Origin: Codonopsis lanceolata
Taxonomy: Eukaryota > Streptophyta > Magnoliopsida > Asterales > Campanulaceae
Length of the DNA stretch: 64,000 nucleotides
Reading direction: 5' to 3'
Assembly: GCA_013146195.2 (NCBI GenBank)
Contig: CM028378.1
Span: 8,361,350 to 8,425,349 of the forward strand
Shown in pieces: positions 1-10,893 of this stretch. Position numbers and translations under genes: made by a program. Every line of letters starts with the position of its first letter. The first letter of the stretch is position 1. A model generated the notes under the pieces. That model had not been told where the DNA came from. It did not search any database and saw only the letters and a list, made by a program, of their open reading frames with translations.

Positions 1-1018
1 GTTGGTGCAGCAAGCAATCTAGCTTGATTTGATCTCTGAATCTCTCAGATTGCTGGTGTCTGGGCATTCGATATTTCGGTGTCATGGTTCCCATTTTACA
101 AGTGGTTGAGGCTGAGGTGGAGGTGCTGAGCCTGAACTGCTGAACAATTGTTTGTTTTTCATATTCCAAGTCCTCTCGATTCTTTTTTAATATCATAATA
201 AGTTACCTAAAGAATATCTTTTTGGAAGTGAAAAAAGAAAAAAAAAAGCAAAGAAAACGAGTAGAATAATGGGTAAAATCACAAAGAGGAGCTATCGATA
301 AATTTGTTTTTAAAAAAGTAGGCTCTTCTGAAGATGGATTGGATTTAGATGATAATAATATTGAACCATTTATTAAGAATTTAACTAGTCCTTATTCATT
401 ATTTTTTCTCAAACCTTTGAAATGTCAAGAACGACTGGGTATCTGAAAGATTTTAGAGCGTGGTGGCCTATAGCAATTATCAATACTTAGGAAAAGTAGG
501 ACTGTATGGTGATCGTGATCCAATGATCCTTATGTTTAAATATTCTTGATTATTGATACATCACAAACACTGCATGTAGACTATATAGTCATAGAATGAA
601 CGACTAAATTAACGATATTCTCGACTCTCATCGTTCAAAATAAATAGTTAATTATTTTATATTTAAATGTTTTATTTAAAAAGTTTATTTTTAAAAATTA
701 AAATATAAAATACTATTTTATTACTAATGAGTTATTGTAAGTATCATTTTTTTTTAAAAAAAATTTAACTTTTAAACGGAGAATCTTTATCCAAAACGAA
801 AAAATATCCAAAAAAAAATTGTTAGCTGGACTGCAAAATGCAGGTCCTACCACCTACATAATAAACTAATAAACTTAGTTTATGATCACAAAGAATCAAT
901 CAAGTATTTGAATAAAAGATGGATCAATTATAAGGTATTGTCTAGTTGTATGTCGACATCGTTCGATGATGGCTCATATTTTCCTTTGTTTTGTTTTTTT
1001 TTTTTTGCCATTCAATAT
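1..1018. other. Intergenic stretch with MITE-like fragment
   Basis: No coding sequence is recognisable. Positions about 600-800 resemble sequence at 39590-39730 and 19330-19475 (shared words around 'ttattactaatgag' and an A/T-rich core), so this is probably an old MITE fragment. The first 200 bases are less AT-rich and could be the 3' end of a neighbouring transcript, but no reading frame supports that. Confidence 0.4.
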
Positions 1019-1244
1019 GGGCAAATTACACCAACGGTTCCTGTACTTTTGGATTTTTTTTTGGCATTCGTCCTTGATCAAACTTAACACATTTGCACCT
1101 TTCGTCCAATTTCATTAATTATCAAACGTTAGGGCTACCGACATGCCTCTCACTTGATTTTGCTGGGATCACAATTGTCATTTTACTTGAAAAGCACAGG
1201 GCCATTTATGTAGGTGGCCTTCAACGAATCTGTATGTGGTCCGA

Positions 1245-1352
1245 CTTTTTTTTTTTACCTCCTAAAGAAAACATGGGAAAAGATCGAACCTGAGACCTCA
1301 CACATTGTAAAGCCTCATCTCTACCACTGAACCAACCCCTTAGGGGCATGTG
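1245..1352 (-). repeat. tRNA-derived SINE
   Basis: On the minus strand a pol III box A-like word (tggttcagtggtagag) is followed about 40 nt later by a box B word (ggttcgatc) and then by a run of A residues (plus-strand T run near 1240-1250). The flanks gtcaggtcacatgc and gtcggaccacatac match at 10 of 14 positions, which fits a decayed target duplication. It lies inside the MULE of 1020-2562. Confidence 0.6.
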
Positions 1353-1706
1353 ACCTGACTTCAATTATTGGTTTGGTGGGCTTTGCCATGGGAAAAAAAG
1401 AAGGTGAAAATAGGCAAAGTTGGCCCACCAAATGGGTAGACCCATGGGTTAACCCAGTCAATCGGATGTTTTGTGTGTGCTTGGGTTTTAGTTGTGGGGG
1501 TCTGGAGAAATTTTGCCCTGGCCCAGCCCGATCAAATTTTAACATTGGCCTAATGGGCTTGGTGTAGGTTTAGCCCGACCCGATACGTTGACAACTCTAT
1601 TAGTGACCCACATCAAGTCGTGAAGAATCTTTGAAATCTATGCCGAAGATGTTCATTTCTTATGGAACTCATCCTGGTCTTCCCTCTGCAGTCAATTACG
1701 GATATA

Positions 1707-1964
1707 CTCCTTCTGTCCCAAAATTACTGTCATGATTTCTTTTTTCGTCTGTCACAAAATAATTAGCTTGTTTCTAACTATTTTTTTAGGACAAAACTTT
1801 TATCACTTTATTTTTAGTTTTTTATCATACTTTAATTATGAGTTATGCACTCATGAATTGTAAGGAAAATTACAAATCCAAACTAATATTAATAATTAAA
1901 GTAAATTATTTTTCTTAATCGGTATGTCAAATCAAACATGATAATAGTTTTAGGATAAAACGAG
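1707..1964. mobile_element. Stowaway-like MITE (diverged)
   Basis: The ends are a degenerate CTCCnTCnGTCCC and its inverse with TA on both sides. The interior contains the family words seen in the better-preserved copy at 8853-9110 ('tactttaattatg', 'ttaatattaataat', 'taaaagtt' reversed). Confidence 0.55.
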
Positions 1965-2149
1965 TACATAATAGATTGGAGATGGGGTTGCTAGACCACC
2001 ACCGTCACTAGTGGTAGTTGGAGATGTTAAGGGAGAGAAAACTAGTTGCAGTTGAGAGAGAGAGAGGGAGCGATAAATTTGATCTATTGTTGAATGTCTA
2101 ATGTATATTAAATTACCATAATACCCTTTTATCTAGTTTAAGAAGTATC

Positions 2150-2310
2150 TATTGTTGATAATTGTCTGAAACTTACCTTGAACATCTTTTTACCACTTTA
2201 CCCTTACTTTTTCACTCTACTTTAATTATGGGCCACATACCTTTACTAATTAAACCAATATAAATAATCAAGTCAATTGTTTTTTTATCTAGATTATTAA
2301 GAAGTAAATA
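2150..2310. repeat. Internal fragment of the Stowaway-like MITE family
   Basis: The segment carries the family core 'accactttacccttac', 'tactttaattatggg' and 'aatataaataatcaag' but lacks clear terminal CTCCCTCCGTCCC sequence. It sits inside the 1020-2562 element. Confidence 0.5.
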
Positions 2311-2819
2311 AAAATGGTTGTTTTGGTTTATTTCGTAAGTGGGAATAGTGCTTGAATAGTTTCAAATTTGGTCCCTATACTTTTACTGTTGAAATTGACA
2401 TTGTTGAAATCACGTGAGAGACACGTCAGTGCATTAACGGCTGAAAATTAATGGAATCGGATAAAAGAACTAGTTGCGTTTACTTAAGAGTTAAGATCAA
2501 ATGTCACAACAGGGATCAATCCTAAAAAACGAAAAGGACAGGGACCATTTTGTAATTCTCCCTTTTATATGTACCCCACTAACCAATGTTTTAAATGTTA
2601 AATTCATCACCGAGTAGTAATCATTTAGGAGTATATTTCATTTAATTTTAGGTTGTAAATAATAATCATAAAAGTTTGGGCAGCCCTCTCCTATGAGTGA
2701 TGAGTGATGAGTGATGAGTCATGAGCTATCCAATCTTTATGCCGCGTTGCACTGTCGCCTAGCGTTTCCTTGATTCTTTATTGCAATCTCGCGTTAACCT
2801 GCTCATCCGAAAGTAATTA

Positions 2820-3066
2820 TTCCCTCAAGCCCAAAATTATACCGTACATTCGTACTTACAAGTTTAAGAAAATATAATTAATTGAATTATTAATATTTGA
2901 ACAATATGTAATTTTTTTTTAAATTTATGAATACGTGGCCTAAAATTAAAGCAAAAAAAATAAAGATAAAATAGTAAAAGTGATGTTTCAAAAAAAACTT
3001 TCAAAAAAATAATTATTTTCGGGACGAACGAAAAAAAAAAAGACAACAATTTTGAGCCGGAGGGAG
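2820..3066. mobile_element. Stowaway-like MITE
   Basis: The right end reads 'gccggagggag' followed by TA and the left end is a degenerate 'ttccctcaagccc' preceded by TA. The interior matches the family copy at 8853-9110, including 'gataaaatagtaaaagtg' and 'attattttcgggacgaacg'. Confidence 0.6.
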
Positions 3067-3168
<102 letters not shown>

Positions 3169-3183
3169 CAAACACACATAACA

Positions 3184-4303
3184 TCTATATTATAAAAGAG
3201 CTTAGGTTCTAACTAGTGACCAACTGACCATGATCAAATTGTGCTAAACACAACTGATGGTACAGATTAATTCGTAATTATGTGAGTTATAAATGAACCC
3301 CTCAGTTATAAGTTATATTTGAATTACACATCTACAATTACATATAAAACTTTCAGTTGTAGGTTTTGTTTGAATTATCTCATCAGTTACGTGTTTTGTT
3401 TATCTCACTCATTTATGGAACTGATCTCATATCCACACCGCCCTATGATACGGACTCGTATACTAGTTGTTAAATAAAACAGCTTTCCGCATAAATCTAC
3501 TTACCAAAAATAGAAAATCATCTTTAGCTAATACGAGAAGATGAATTCATTGGAATTTGGAAACACAAATTTTATTGTTAGACTCTCATTTAGCCCTAGG
3601 GTAATTTACAGATTCATTGCAAATGAATTGGAATATGAACTTACCTTGAAATATAAAATGACATACAACTTTATTGTTGATCATATTATAAATTGCATTA
3701 GCTCTCATTAAAAAAATTCTACACCGTTTACGGATGAAAATTTTACTCTCATTTTTTTAGATTTTGGTTGACCACATGTTGTGTTCTAAAGACCGCTTGT
3801 GCAAAAACGTTTATAATCCTTCAGTGGATAAACAAATTATTTGTTTAAATGATTATTTAATTATCATAAGTTTCATATCTAAAAAATGAGTGTTTAATAT
3901 AATATAGATTCCAAACTCATTTTACTTCTTCTTTTTCTGTACAAAAATGTATTTGGGTATATTCATTCATTTAATTCTATACATCAAACTAATAATATTT
4001 ATATTACTATTATTTGCTTATTTTGTAAACAATAATGTTTTTAAAGTGAATTTTATTAATTTTATTATTTAAGCATTTATTTAGGTATTACTATTATTTA
4101 TATATTAAATTCAAGGATAATATTTATATTATTATTATTTGGTTTCAAATCATTTTGTTACGGCCATTGCGAATACATAAATACTTCTAACATCACTTAT
4201 CCTTAATTTATTCTTTTAATTTTATTTTACCTTTCCATTTTGTTTATGTATCATTTAATAGAAAAAATATGTCTGTGTGTTTGACACACATATATAAAAC
4301 TAG
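3184..4303 (+). mobile_element. Non-autonomous Helitron
   Basis: The element begins TCTATATTATAAAAGAG after an A (3183). It ends with a perfect 7-bp stem hairpin (tgtgtgt-ttg-acacaca, about 4275-4290), a short A/T spacer and CTAG (4300-4303) before a host T. These are the defining Helitron marks: 5' TC, a 3' hairpin about 10 nt before CTRR, insertion between A and T, and no target duplication. The 1.1-kb interior holds no Rep/helicase or captured gene that I recognise. Confidence 0.8.
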
Positions 4304-5680
4304 TTGTTAATAATAATATATACTCCATGCAAAAAAATCATTATAATTTTTTTTAATGTTTCATCAATGAATTCAATTTCTAATTTTTCTAGATAATTCA
4401 TGACATTTCAATTTTAACTTCCAAATATTTTAAAAAAACTTATTTAACTATTTTTTCTAAAATTATAATCACGTCCAATATACTTGTACCTTAGTTAAAA
4501 ACTTTTCAAATGTATATTCTTTGCATGTGAAAAAGTAAGAATTGACTTCATAATATGGTTATAAAAAAACCTATTTTTATTTTCTTCTCTCAAAGGCCTC
4601 ATAATGTAATCCCTCACAAGACTTTTATAGTGTAATAAGTAAATTTTCACTCAATAAACATAGAAAATAATTATGAATGACAATGAGACAGTTCAGTGGT
4701 GGTTATACATGATAGATACCATTCTCATTCCTCATCAGGAAGTCAATTTGTCCTATCATATCAATTAATTCCCCATGGGTAACGATCGGTAAATACCCAT
4801 GAGAAATTGGTCAAGTTAACAATTTACTTAAAAAAAATTAATGGTTTGAAAAAAATACTATATGTCAAGTTAATAAAACTTGATAAATGATAATATTACT
4901 TAAAACTTATCATAATCATGTTCAAAAAAACTAAAAATTCTAATTATGTTGTTGTACACGCCACAAATTCCCCAAATATTTAAAGTAACTTTATTAATTT
5001 ACAATAATAAAAATATAGAAAACAATCCAATGTCCAAAAGAACTTCATATTAAAAATACAAGTATCTATTATATGTAGCATAAATAATGTCATATTACAT
5101 TCATAAATTTAATCATAGATGGTTTAGGAAATTTCAAAGGAGTTAATTATCATTATACATTCAATTTATGAATGTAGAGAGAAAGAAAGAAACGAACATT
5201 ATTGAAATGTTGGTAGTGTTTGACTATGATTGTTATTGATGTCTATAGATAAGTTTGATTAATCAGAAAATTTATACCGATTCCCTGAGACACAAGTCCT
5301 AAAGTAATAAAGATGAGTGAGAAACCAAACGCACCCCGCATGAATTTGTGTAATGTTTAGGGTTTTATGTTATTGTAAATACTTGTATAGATAAGGGTCA
5401 AATTTATATTACTAGTAGTTCAGGTAACGGTTCGAGGAATGGGGCGAGTACTAGTGTACTATTAATACAAAAACCTAATTGTTCCCTAATTTTTCATTTC
5501 GATTATTTCATGTTAACCACCCCATATCTAATCAAACTATTTAATAACCATCAACTTCGGTTCATTTTGGTTCAAGTTCCCATGGTTCAGTTTGATTTGT
5601 CACCCCTAAAAATAATGAGACAAATGACTACATTATGTGCCTTAATATAGTTGTTGAAGAGTATATACTAATATTTACAT
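4304..5680. other. AT-rich intergenic stretch
   Basis: I see no supported gene, RNA or complete transposable element here. The composition is very AT-rich with many stops in all frames. Confidence 0.5.
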
Positions 5681-5794
5681 TAGGATAAATTGTCAGTCGA
5701 CCTACTTTATCGAATATCTAATCTCGTCCTTTCGTCCTAAAAAATATCATTTATGGGTTAACAAAAAATGTGATGGACTTTAAAGATTAAAAAT

Positions 5795-7195
5795 GTGATA
5801 ACTTCATCAATCGTTCATGTACTTTAAACCTTTCTACCAATCGTCCCTCGATTCAAAAGGTGTGTAGTTGGGTCCAAAGTATATTGTTTTTGCACACTAG
5901 TGGTCCTTTGACTGGACGTCGTGAAGAGGTTGTCGTTAACTCACCATGTGCGTTGCACATGAGTTATTTTGAAGGAAAAAAAGTAACGTTCATGTTGCTG
6001 ACTTTCCCTTTAATTAGTCTCACACGGGGTTCAACTCCAGCGCAATAACCTTCGGCGTCTCCAATAACAACCGCCTCATTGATGTCTACAACGACATCAC
6101 CGTCATTTAGGAACACATCGTCACTCCCGAAAATCCCAAACTTCTCGTGGCGGCCGATGCCGGAGGAGAAAAGAGGCTTCACGCTCCGATTCAATAAAAA
6201 GACAAATCCCTCATTCTTGAATCCTACCTTGATTTTATCATGGAAATCCAAGATGATTGCTGCTTTGGCCAATTTTCTAGGATACGATATTTATGATCTG
6301 GAATTAACTCAAGTTCATATGAATTTCTAGTTGAGGAAGCTTTCAATGAAGACGAGCTCGAAATCGATTATTGTTAATGAAAATATTGACTGTTCAATTA
6401 ATAGACCAACATAAAAAAGAGTAGTGGGAGTAATGGTGGAGCTAATTTATTGAATTTTACAGATGGGTTGTGGTCTTCTTGCAGTAGTTAGAGAATTTTC
6501 GTATTTACCATGAACATATTGAGAAGCTTGATCCGACATTGTTGAGGAGTGGTCAAATGGATATGCATGTATTCATGAGCTACTGTTCGTTTCTAAGTTT
6601 GAAGATTCTTTTGAAGAATTATTTGGGGTTGGAGGAGAGTGAGATTGGGAAGGTTGCTTTGGAAAGGTTGGAGGAAGTGACGGATGGAACAGAGATGACG
6701 CCGACAGATATTAGTGGGGTTTTGATTAAGAATAGGATGGTTAATGTCAAGGATTTGAGATAATTGGGGGCAGCATTGAGTAGGGTGGAGAGGGAAATAA
6801 TAAAAGGGAAAGTTAAGGATTCAAAAGTAAAACTCTGATTAAGATTAGAGAGATAAATATGGTGGATCAGGGCTCGTAGAGGCTGTTGGAGCCGGAGCTC
6901 CACCTGTGTCGACGATGAGCCGGGTCATGCGCCATGGCAGATCTCCTTTGTATACCTTCGCCCAAATCCGCGAGATCTCGTTATGTTTGGGTTCAGTTTG
7001 TAAGTTAACCTTTTACCCTTAAAATAATTCACGTGCAAAGCACATGTTGAGTTAACCACTGACTCTTCACGGTGTCCGGTCAAAGGACCAATAACGTACA
7101 AAAACAGTATACTTTGGACCCAACTGTACACTTTTTGAATCGAGGATGATTGTTTGAAAAGTTTAAAGTACAGGGACGAATGATAAAATTAACCC
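5795..7195. mobile_element. Pack-MULE carrying an AAA-ATPase fragment
   Basis: About 190-bp terminal inverted repeats (5795-5990 and 6990-7195 reversed) share 'catgtactttaaac'-type, 'ctcgattcaaaa', 'gttgggtccaaagtata' and 'ggtcctttgac' words. The element is flanked by an exact 9-bp target duplication, attaaaaat, at 5786-5794 and 7196-7204, the size made by Mutator transposases. Between the repeats lies host-gene sequence (AAA-ATPase, separate entry) and no transposase, which is the definition of a Pack-MULE. Confidence 0.85.
6030..6840 (+). pseudogene. AAA-ATPase (BCS1/AATP1-like) pseudogene fragment
   Basis: Translating the plus strand in shifting frames gives pieces colinear with plant BCS1-like AAA-ATPases (At3g50940/AATP1 group): an N-terminal part ending KDKSLILESYLDFIME, then KSKMIAALANFLGYDIYDLELTQ (family: GKSxLIAAMANYLxFDIYDLELT), then a decayed Walker B stretch (SIIVNENIDCS for ILVVEDIDCS). 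Further on are LRSGQMDMHVFMSYCSF (family LRPGRMDMHxxMSYC), NYLGLEESE and a C-terminal MTPTDISGVLIKN. The Walker A loop GPPGTGK is missing apart from its last residues, and several stops and frameshifts break the frame, so it cannot encode an active ATPase. It lies wholly between the MULE inverted repeats, so it was captured and moved. The family assignment rests on several separate motifs in the right order. Confidence 0.8.
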
Positions 7196-7236
7196 ATTAA
7201 AAATTCACTTAGTAGACCGGCCAGTTATCACCCTTA

Positions 7237-7559
7237 ACAAAAAAGCCGCCTCAAATTGGAATCATATGAAATGTGGGCTACTTATATCGTATTTGTCGGA
7301 ATCAGGCCCGTATTCTCATTTTCAATTTCGATCAATAAGAAAATGGGCCCATTTTTGAAATATATTAGTTTGAATATTGAAAAAAATTGGGGCCGTCCCT
7401 ATTTACATGATTTTAATCATTTCAATCTGTTGTTTTTATTTTTAGTCAAAAAAGATCACTTTTTATAGAGAAATGACTATGATACCCTTAATGAACGTTG
7501 AGAGGATGACTATCGTGTGAATAGCATTGAACATGTCTTTTTGTGTGATTTAAATATAA
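7237..7559. other. Intergenic stretch
   Basis: No supported feature. A 70-codon frame at 7256-7468 has no recognisable motif. Confidence 0.4.
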
Positions 7560-7990
7560 AGAGCCAACATTAAATGTTTATATACCAAGATACAAATATA
7601 TTAACCGCGATACAAAAACAAATAACGATAATAGAATATATTAGCTTTTGCACCACAGTATATAACTTCAATTTATGTATTTAAATGTTACCGTGATGTA
7701 AATTTTTTTATTTGGTAACAATATTCAATTTTTTGATATATTTGTTTATAAACAGTTCCCTTCATAAAAATTAGTTGTATCGCTGTTGACAAAATATATT
7801 AACCGCGATACAAAAACAAGTGAACCGCGATAAAAAACAAATGAACCGTGATAGAAAAAACAAGTGAACCGCGATGCATAATACACGTTTTACTTTAATT
7901 TCTGTATCAAAAATCATGAATGTTAACACTGATGAACCACAATACAAAATATATGTTTTACTTTCTATATTAAAATACATCAAAATTCAT
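7560..7990. repeat. Array of GCGATACA-type words
   Basis: Four tandem units of about 22 bp of the form 'aaccgcgatacaaaaacaag' occupy roughly 7798-7885, with looser copies from 7600 and to 7960. The same kind of word repeat (rCGCGATnCAT) occurs at 55420-55720 and 61680-62600. There is no gene. Confidence 0.6.
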
Positions 7991-8852
7991 CAAAAAATTA
8001 TGAAGTATAGGCATACCCTAGATAAAATGCTGTATGGAGAGATCAATGTATGAGAGAAATCTTTATTGAGAGAAATCTCAATTGAGAGAAATCTTCATAG
8101 ATTAGCTCCATGTGGTTGTTTATCATCAAGTTACTTCTTAAGCTTTATCATCAAGTTAATAAAAATGAAGAAAGAACGGATGCTTTTTTGATCTAATGCA
8201 TCCGAGAATCATAAAAGTTGAGAAAAACTTGATTATAAAGAACAAATGAAATTTTAAATAAATCAAATGGAGTGAGACGAAATAACAGTAGATAAGTTTG
8301 AGAAGAAATGAAATTAGATACTTAAAGACGAAATAAGAAAGAAGAAGGTTGCTATCATTAATTTTTTGTTATTGATATACATACTGAATAGTTTGCTTCT
8401 TTTATTGATAGTTGCTTTTATGTTGAAAAATGGTCTTTTCCGATTGAAAAAAAAACACTAGACTGAAAAGAATAGAAACTTCAAAAAGTAGATCGACCTA
8501 AATTTTCTCCTCCAATATTTACCCCCCATTTCCTTGATTAGCTACTGTTTTCGGCTACTCAACCAAATCACATAAGGGAAAATTGAATACGGCAAATGTT
8601 TTTCAAAAAGCTTAAAATACACAATTGCGATGCTAATAAGCTACCTGAAAAAAGAACATCCAAATGCTTATGTAAGTAATAACAAACACGAACATTCTGA
8701 AGAAAAAAAAAGTATAACAATGTGAAAATCGTACTTTGACAATTTGACATACTCCTCCCCCTATAAGCTTTCAATTGCAAAGTAATTTGGGCATTATGAT
8801 TTAATTTCAAGAATGTATTAGTACCAAGAAACTGCATTATCTATATTTAATA
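7991..8852. other. Intergenic stretch
   Basis: A short direct repeat of 'ttgagagaaatct' occurs around 8060-8100. No gene or element is recognised. Confidence 0.4.
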
Positions 8853-9110
8853 CTCCCTCCGTCCCTTAATAATCGTCCTAGTTGACTCGGTGCACAGTTT
8901 AAGAAAAAACAATTGACTTGATTATTTATATTGGTTTAATGTTTAATTTCCTTTAAAGGCCATGTGTATGTGGCCCATAATTAAAGTAGAGTGAAAAAAT
9001 AAGGATAAAGTGGTAAAAGTAATATTCTAAAAAGGTAAGTTTCAAACTGGACAATTATTTTGGGACGGACGAAAAAGGAAAGGAGGACGATAATTTAGGG
9101 ACGGAGGGAG
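8853..9110. mobile_element. Stowaway-like MITE (best-preserved copy)
   Basis: It starts CTCCCTCCGTCCC and ends with the inverse gggacggagggag, with TA on each side (8851-8852, 9111-9112). It is 258 bp long with no coding capacity. Diverged relatives occur at 1707, 2820, 10256, 30296, 37564, 56463, 59125 and 60040, making this one of the commonest repeats in the window. Confidence 0.9.
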
Positions 9111-9196
9111 TAATTGATAGGCTTTATGATTTATTTTTAACGTTCTTACGTAGGAGTACTTGTTAGCCCTTATTAATATTGGTTATAATGTTATGT

Positions 9197-9243
9197 ATCT
9201 AAATCTACTAGCTCTTAACCAACTGAGCTAAGCCCGTGAGGGC
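9197..9243 (-). repeat. Retroposed tRNA 5'-half-like insert
   Basis: A 47-bp insert reads, on the minus strand, as a tRNA head with the D-arm/box A word tagctcagttggttaagagc, then stops before any anticodon arm or box B. It is bounded by a perfect 16-bp direct repeat, ggttataatgttatgt (9181-9196 and 9244-9259), which looks like a LINE-made target duplication. It could be a 3'-truncated SINE or a reverse-transcribed tRNA half. It is not a functional tRNA gene. Confidence 0.75.
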
Positions 9244-9659
9244 GGTTATAATGTTATGTGTCATTGCCAACATGGGATATCGGCATTGGCCCACTTTGCA
9301 ATCAATCTATCCAATTGAGAACCGATAATAATTTTAGGGGAATGCTTAATACAGTACCCAAGAAATACTTAATACAATATTTTGGTTATGAAATTATTAT
9401 ATTATCTTTAGTCACATATATATGAACAACAAAATTAAAACGAAAGAAATATACAAACCAATTTAACCTTAAACTTTCAAAACAATCATAGACACTTCAT
9501 TTATATCCAATCATAGTTTACCTAAGAGTTAGCTTGTATAAGAGATTACGTCCCATTAGAGATGACAAGATTCATCTCAATTTACATGCGGCACTTTGCA
9601 TCCTTGAAGGTAATATGAATACCCTTAATTTTAAATGTGATATTACTCTCAAATACCTT

Positions 9660-9955
9660 AACCAACCTTCAACAGCCCCAAGCCCAGACGTTCCTTAGGG
9701 ACTGCCAACCCAACAGATCCTAAGGCTCCTGCGGGACCAGCCCATCTTCCACCCAACCAGGCCCTCAGCCTACTACCCCAAACCAGACTGCAACCCAACC
9801 AGTCCCAAGCCCATTCTACCCTTTAGTGACTGCCCAGAACCCAGCCCAAAGCCTTGTTTGATTTGTTTTAAGAATGCCACCCAACCAGTCCCAATCCCAT
9901 TGTACCCTTTAGACTGCCCAAACCCAGTCCCTAAGCCTTGTTTGATTTTATTTCT
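9660..9955. repeat. Short tandem duplication, CCA/CCC-rich
   Basis: A unit of about 90 bp beginning 'accagtcccaancccatt' and ending 'agccttgtttgattt' occurs twice (about 9797-9866 and 9886-9950), with a looser upstream copy. Both strands have short open frames because of the biased composition. No protein family is recognised. Confidence 0.6.
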
Positions 9956-10255
9956 TTTTTCATTTAAACACTTTAAATTAAAAAAGAAGAAGATAAAATT
10001 TGAATATTTGGAGATAAAAATCAAACAATTGGAAGTTAAGATTACCATAAAGTGCACATTAGTGGTAAATGTAACATCGTTATCGTCGTCCATATCCACG
10101 TTTCAACACCTAATTTACCGATTTGTTTCAAAAATTGTTCGACTTATTAGAAGTTTTGACTGGTTGAAAATTTTACTTAAGTTATTGTTTTCCAATTTTT
10201 TGACATTCGTCATAATTTTTTTACAATCTCATATTTATACACAGGTAAATTATTA

Positions 10256-10514
10256 TTCCCTCCGTCCCTAAATTATTGTCTTGGTAGACTTGACGCATGT
10301 TTTAAGAAAACACAATTGACTGGATTATTAATATTAGTTTGATGTGTAGTTTACTTTAAAACTCATGTGTATGTGACACATAATTGAAGTATAATGAAAA
10401 AGTAAGGGTAAAGTGATAAACGTATTGTCCTAAAAAATAAAGTTTCAAACAAGACAATTATTTTGAGACGGACGAAAAAAGGAAAGCATGACAATAATTT
10501 GGAGAAGGAGGGAG
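10256..10514. mobile_element. Stowaway-like MITE
   Basis: The left end is 'ttccctccgtccc' after TA. The right end is 'ggagaaggagggag' before TA. The interior matches the 8853-9110 copy throughout. Confidence 0.85.
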
Positions 10515-10809
10515 TACTTAGAAACTTAATTCGATTAATTAGCAATTAATTGTGTTTAAATAAATTTAAATGATGTTTAAATATAAATATATGATTTTTT
10601 TTCAAATTGAAAAACATATGAAGGGTATTTTGGTCTAATATATTTCAAAAGTGTTATATTAAATATTTTATAGGTGATGTATTAAGTACTTATGATTATA
10701 TTTTACTACCCACAACCAAAAGGTTTGCCTACTAGCTTGGGATTTGTGGTTCCAATTTTTGCAATTTGGAGTTCATGGTTTTTGTGGTTGTTGCAAATAG
10801 GGAGGGGGT

Positions 10810-10893
10810 AAGGAGATTATGAATAAGATATATTTTATTATAATATGTAACAAGTATATATAGTACATATTGAGAAGTATTCATATAATCTAT
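10810..10893 (-). repeat. Copia LTR segment, cut by a Helitron
   Basis: This 84-bp segment matches 15248-15330 (start 'taaggagattatgaa', middle 'tataatatgtaaca') and so is the downstream LTR of the minus-strand copia element. The match stops exactly where the TCTATACTATAAAAT Helitron-type start begins. Confidence 0.65.

Larger units (their letters stand above)
1020..2562. mobile_element. Mutator-like TIR element, degenerate, with nested SINE and MITE
   Basis: The left end (from 1019) and the reverse complement of the right end (to 2562) share an ordered set of words: a start like 'gggnnaattaca', then 'tcctgtacttttgg', 'ccnattncattaatt' and 'ctctcacntgattt'. This gives diverged terminal inverted repeats of roughly 180 bp. 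The flanks ttcaatatg (1011-1019) and ttttatatg (2563-2571) match at 7 of 9 positions, consistent with an aged 9-bp target duplication. No transposase or captured gene is recognised inside. The interior holds a tRNA-like SINE and Stowaway-like MITE sequence. Confidence 0.6.
5681..7236. mobile_element. Small TIR element split by the Pack-MULE
   Basis: The sequence just left of the Pack-MULE (from about 5681) and the reverse complement of the sequence just right of it (to about 7236) are alike: 'ggataaattgtcagtcgacc' versus 'gggtgataactggccggtc', then 'tactttatcgaa' versus 'tactaagtgaa'. This suggests an older element of only about 150 bp into which the Pack-MULE inserted. Boundaries are approximate and no target duplication is clear. 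Confidence 0.4.

Noticed and set aside
9773..10271. Frames of 108 and 137 codons on opposite strands
   Set aside because: They overlap each other in a tandem repeat and run into a MITE, with no recognisable domain.
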